Shown: positions 5,804 through 6,724 of the stretch, piece by piece
Layout: every line of letters begins with the position of its first letter
Numbering within the stretch: position 1 is the stretch's first letter
NCBI GenBank assembly: GCA_025450955.1
Contig: JANWLJ010000275.1
Location: 1 to 6,724, forward strand
Direction: 5' to 3'
Origin: Polyangium sp. (in: bacteria)
GTDB taxonomy: Bacteria; Myxococcota_A; Polyangia; Palsa-1104
Length of the DNA: 6,724 nucleotides
The notes under the pieces: generated by a model
What the model saw: the letters and a program-made list of their open reading frames with translations, nothing else
The model's database searches: none
Told to the model about the DNA's origin: nothing
Position numbers and translations under genes: made by a program

Positions 5804-6556
5804 ATGATTCGCAGATCTTGGATGGTTGCGCTCTTCGCGGTGGGGGCGATGGTGACGACGCTGGGGTGTCAGGCCTCGATGCCGGATCCGGCCTCGGGCC
5901 AGGTGCTCGATCAGCTCGAGTTCGATCTGACGGTCAACGCCGATCGGGCGCGCTTCGTCGAGGACGGGCTCAAGTATCAGGGCTCGGTCGGGCCCTACGC
6001 GGTCTATCAGGTGACCAGCGCCAACCCGCGGCTGATCGGTCCGTACATCCACATCACCCAGAACGTCGGCTACGCGATGCTGTGCGGCGCGACCCACTAC
6101 TTCGCGAGCGAGCGGCCGTCGTCGTCGGCGGTGTCGCGCCTGCGGCTCTTAGGCGGGCACAGCGGGCTTTTGACCTATGTGCAGACCGATCAAATGGCGG
6201 CGTCCGAGGGCGACTGCGTTCCGCCCAAAGACACCTTCGGCAATCCGATCCCCGACGGCGGCACGGTCGGCGACGACGGCGGCACCAGCGACGACGGCGG
6301 CGCGGTCACTCCGCCTTCGTTCGACTCTCCCGACGGCGGGACGCTGGGCGGCGCCAATCCGAACGGCGGCTCGAACACCTCGAGCGATCCGCAGATCCAG
6401 CGGCTCAACATCACCTTCGATCAGCCGCCGGCGGTCGGCTCGACGGTGCTGCTCAGGCGGGTCGCGCTCACCGGACAGCGCCAGCACAACGGCAGCCACA
6501 TCATCCCGCAGATCTGCTGCTCGCACGGGCAGTGCTCGCTCGGGAGCGTGCAGTAA
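5804..6556 (+). CDS. Putative lipoprotein of unknown family with Asp-Gly linker
   Basis: Predicted lipoprotein of 250 residues; no family recognised. A signal peptide (residues 1-21, two Arg then a hydrophobic stretch) ends in VTTLGC, so Cys22 is the probable lipidation site; Thr at -3 is not the commonest lipobox residue. The folded part seems to be in two pieces: residues about 33-140 (mixed strand-like sequence, with GPYAVYQVTSANPRLIGPYI and Cys94, Cys138) and residues about 200-250 (RLNITFDQPP, ending in a CCSHGQC cluster at 238-244). Between them lies a disordered-looking linker rich in Asp, Gly, Ser and Pro with repeated DGG at 151, 158, 164 and 177. The linker suggests an inserted or fused domain, or a flexible surface loop. 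It is divergent from the Cys-rich lipoprotein and followed after 1 bp by another lipoprotein start, so the two plus-strand genes probably form an operon. Envelope location is well supported; function is open. Confidence 0.82.
   Translation: MIRRSWMVALFAVGAMVTTLGCQASMPDPASGQVLDQLEFDLTVNADRARFVEDGLKYQGSVGPYAVYQVTSANPRLIGPYIHITQNVGYAMLCGATHYFASERPSSSAVSRLRLLGGHSGLLTYVQTDQMAASEGDCVPPKDTFGNPIPDGGTVGDDGGTSDDGGAVTPPSFDSPDGGTLGGANPNGGSNTSSDPQIQRLNITFDQPPAVGSTVLLRRVALTGQRQHNGSHIIPQICCSHGQCSLGSVQ
6254..6370 (+). repeat. Asp-Gly-Gly coding degenerate repeat (linker)
   Basis: The core GACGGCGG recurs at 6254, 6275, 6293 and 6332, with an AACGGCGGC variant at 6362. It encodes DGG or NGG motifs at uneven spacing (7, 6, 13 and 10 residues). 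It looks like a flexible low-complexity linker; spacing is too irregular for a calcium-binding RTX or dockerin repeat. Confidence 0.55.
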
Positions 6557-6557
6557 C

Positions 6558-6724
6558 GTGAGGGTCCGGCGGCTCGCCTGCCTCTTGTGTCTCGTCGCCG
6601 GCTGCGGCGGCGGGGGGCTCGAGGCGCAGGGCACGGTGCAGACGGGCGGCGGCTCGCAGTCGCTCGTGTTCGCCGCGCTTGGGCAAAAGGGCGCGCCGCC
6701 GGACGTCGCCGCGATCAGCGCCGC
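6558..6724 (+). CDS. Putative lipoprotein, N-terminal part only (3' end cut by the window)
   Basis: A GTG start at 6558, 1 bp after the preceding TAA, opens a frame with no stop for 55 codons to the window edge. It begins MRVRRLACLLCLVAGC, a compact signal peptide with two-sided features of a lipoprotein: Arg-rich n-region, hydrophobic core and an ideal lipobox (VAGC, Cys16). A Gly run follows, then GTVQTGGGSQSLVFAALGQK. The Shine-Dalgarno is poor (GGGAG at 6542-6546, 11 nt away), which fits translation by coupling to the upstream gene. Too little is visible to assign a family. The placement right behind another lipoprotein suggests that the two work together or share one location; this is inference. 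Confidence 0.72.
   Translation, partial: MRVRRLACLLCLVAGCGGGGLEAQGTVQTGGGSQSLVFAALGQKGAPPDVAAISA

Noticed and set aside
5292..5807. Plus-strand open frame of 171 codons across the divergent spacer
   Set aside because: Arg/Ala-rich shadow with no Shine-Dalgarno; it overlaps the better-supported minus-strand lipoprotein and the start of the gene at 5804.
6149..6634. Minus-strand open frame of 161 codons over the right-hand lipoproteins
   Set aside because: Shadow of the plus-strand genes: Arg/Ala-rich, without signal peptide or ribosome binding site.

Overview
The window is GC-rich and densely coding. It carries one plus-strand export operon (positions 3-4967), followed by a small locus of three putative lipoproteins (4971-6724). 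The high GC content, GC-ending codons, tight gene overlaps and the Cys-rich or Asp/Gly-rich lipoproteins suggest a Gram-negative bacterium of the Myxococcota (old deltaproteobacteria). That placement is inference; there is no rRNA or other marker gene here.

Region 1 (3-4967) holds four genes on the plus strand: a TolC-family outer-membrane channel protein (5' end cut by the window edge), an HlyD/MacA-type periplasmic adaptor, and two different MacB/FtsX-type ABC permeases. Each start overlaps the previous stop (ATGA at 1310-1313, TAATG at 2435-2439, ATGA at 3726-3729), so the four are almost certainly co-transcribed and translationally coupled. Together they would form a tripartite pump: an inner-membrane permease pair, the adaptor across the periplasm, and TolC in the outer membrane. 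Neither permease carries an ATPase domain and no ATPase gene lies between the genes. The motor must therefore be encoded upstream of the window or elsewhere.

Region 2 (4971-5537, minus strand) is a putative lipoprotein with 16 cysteines in the mature chain and a long glycine tract built on a 10-residue (30 bp) period. It converges on the last permease gene with a 3 bp gap and no visible terminator.

Region 3 (5538-5803) is a 266 bp divergent intergenic stretch with two strong Shine-Dalgarno sequences and several dyad symmetries, but no promoter I can name with confidence.

Region 4 (5804-6724, plus strand) has an unrecognised lipoprotein with two conserved-looking segments joined by an Asp-Gly linker. 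After a 1 bp gap comes the start of another lipoprotein (GTG at 6558), cut by the right window edge. I found no RNA gene, mobile element or CRISPR array. The pump and its missing ATPase, the glycine-tract lipoprotein and the excess of GATC tetranucleotides are the points most worth checking.
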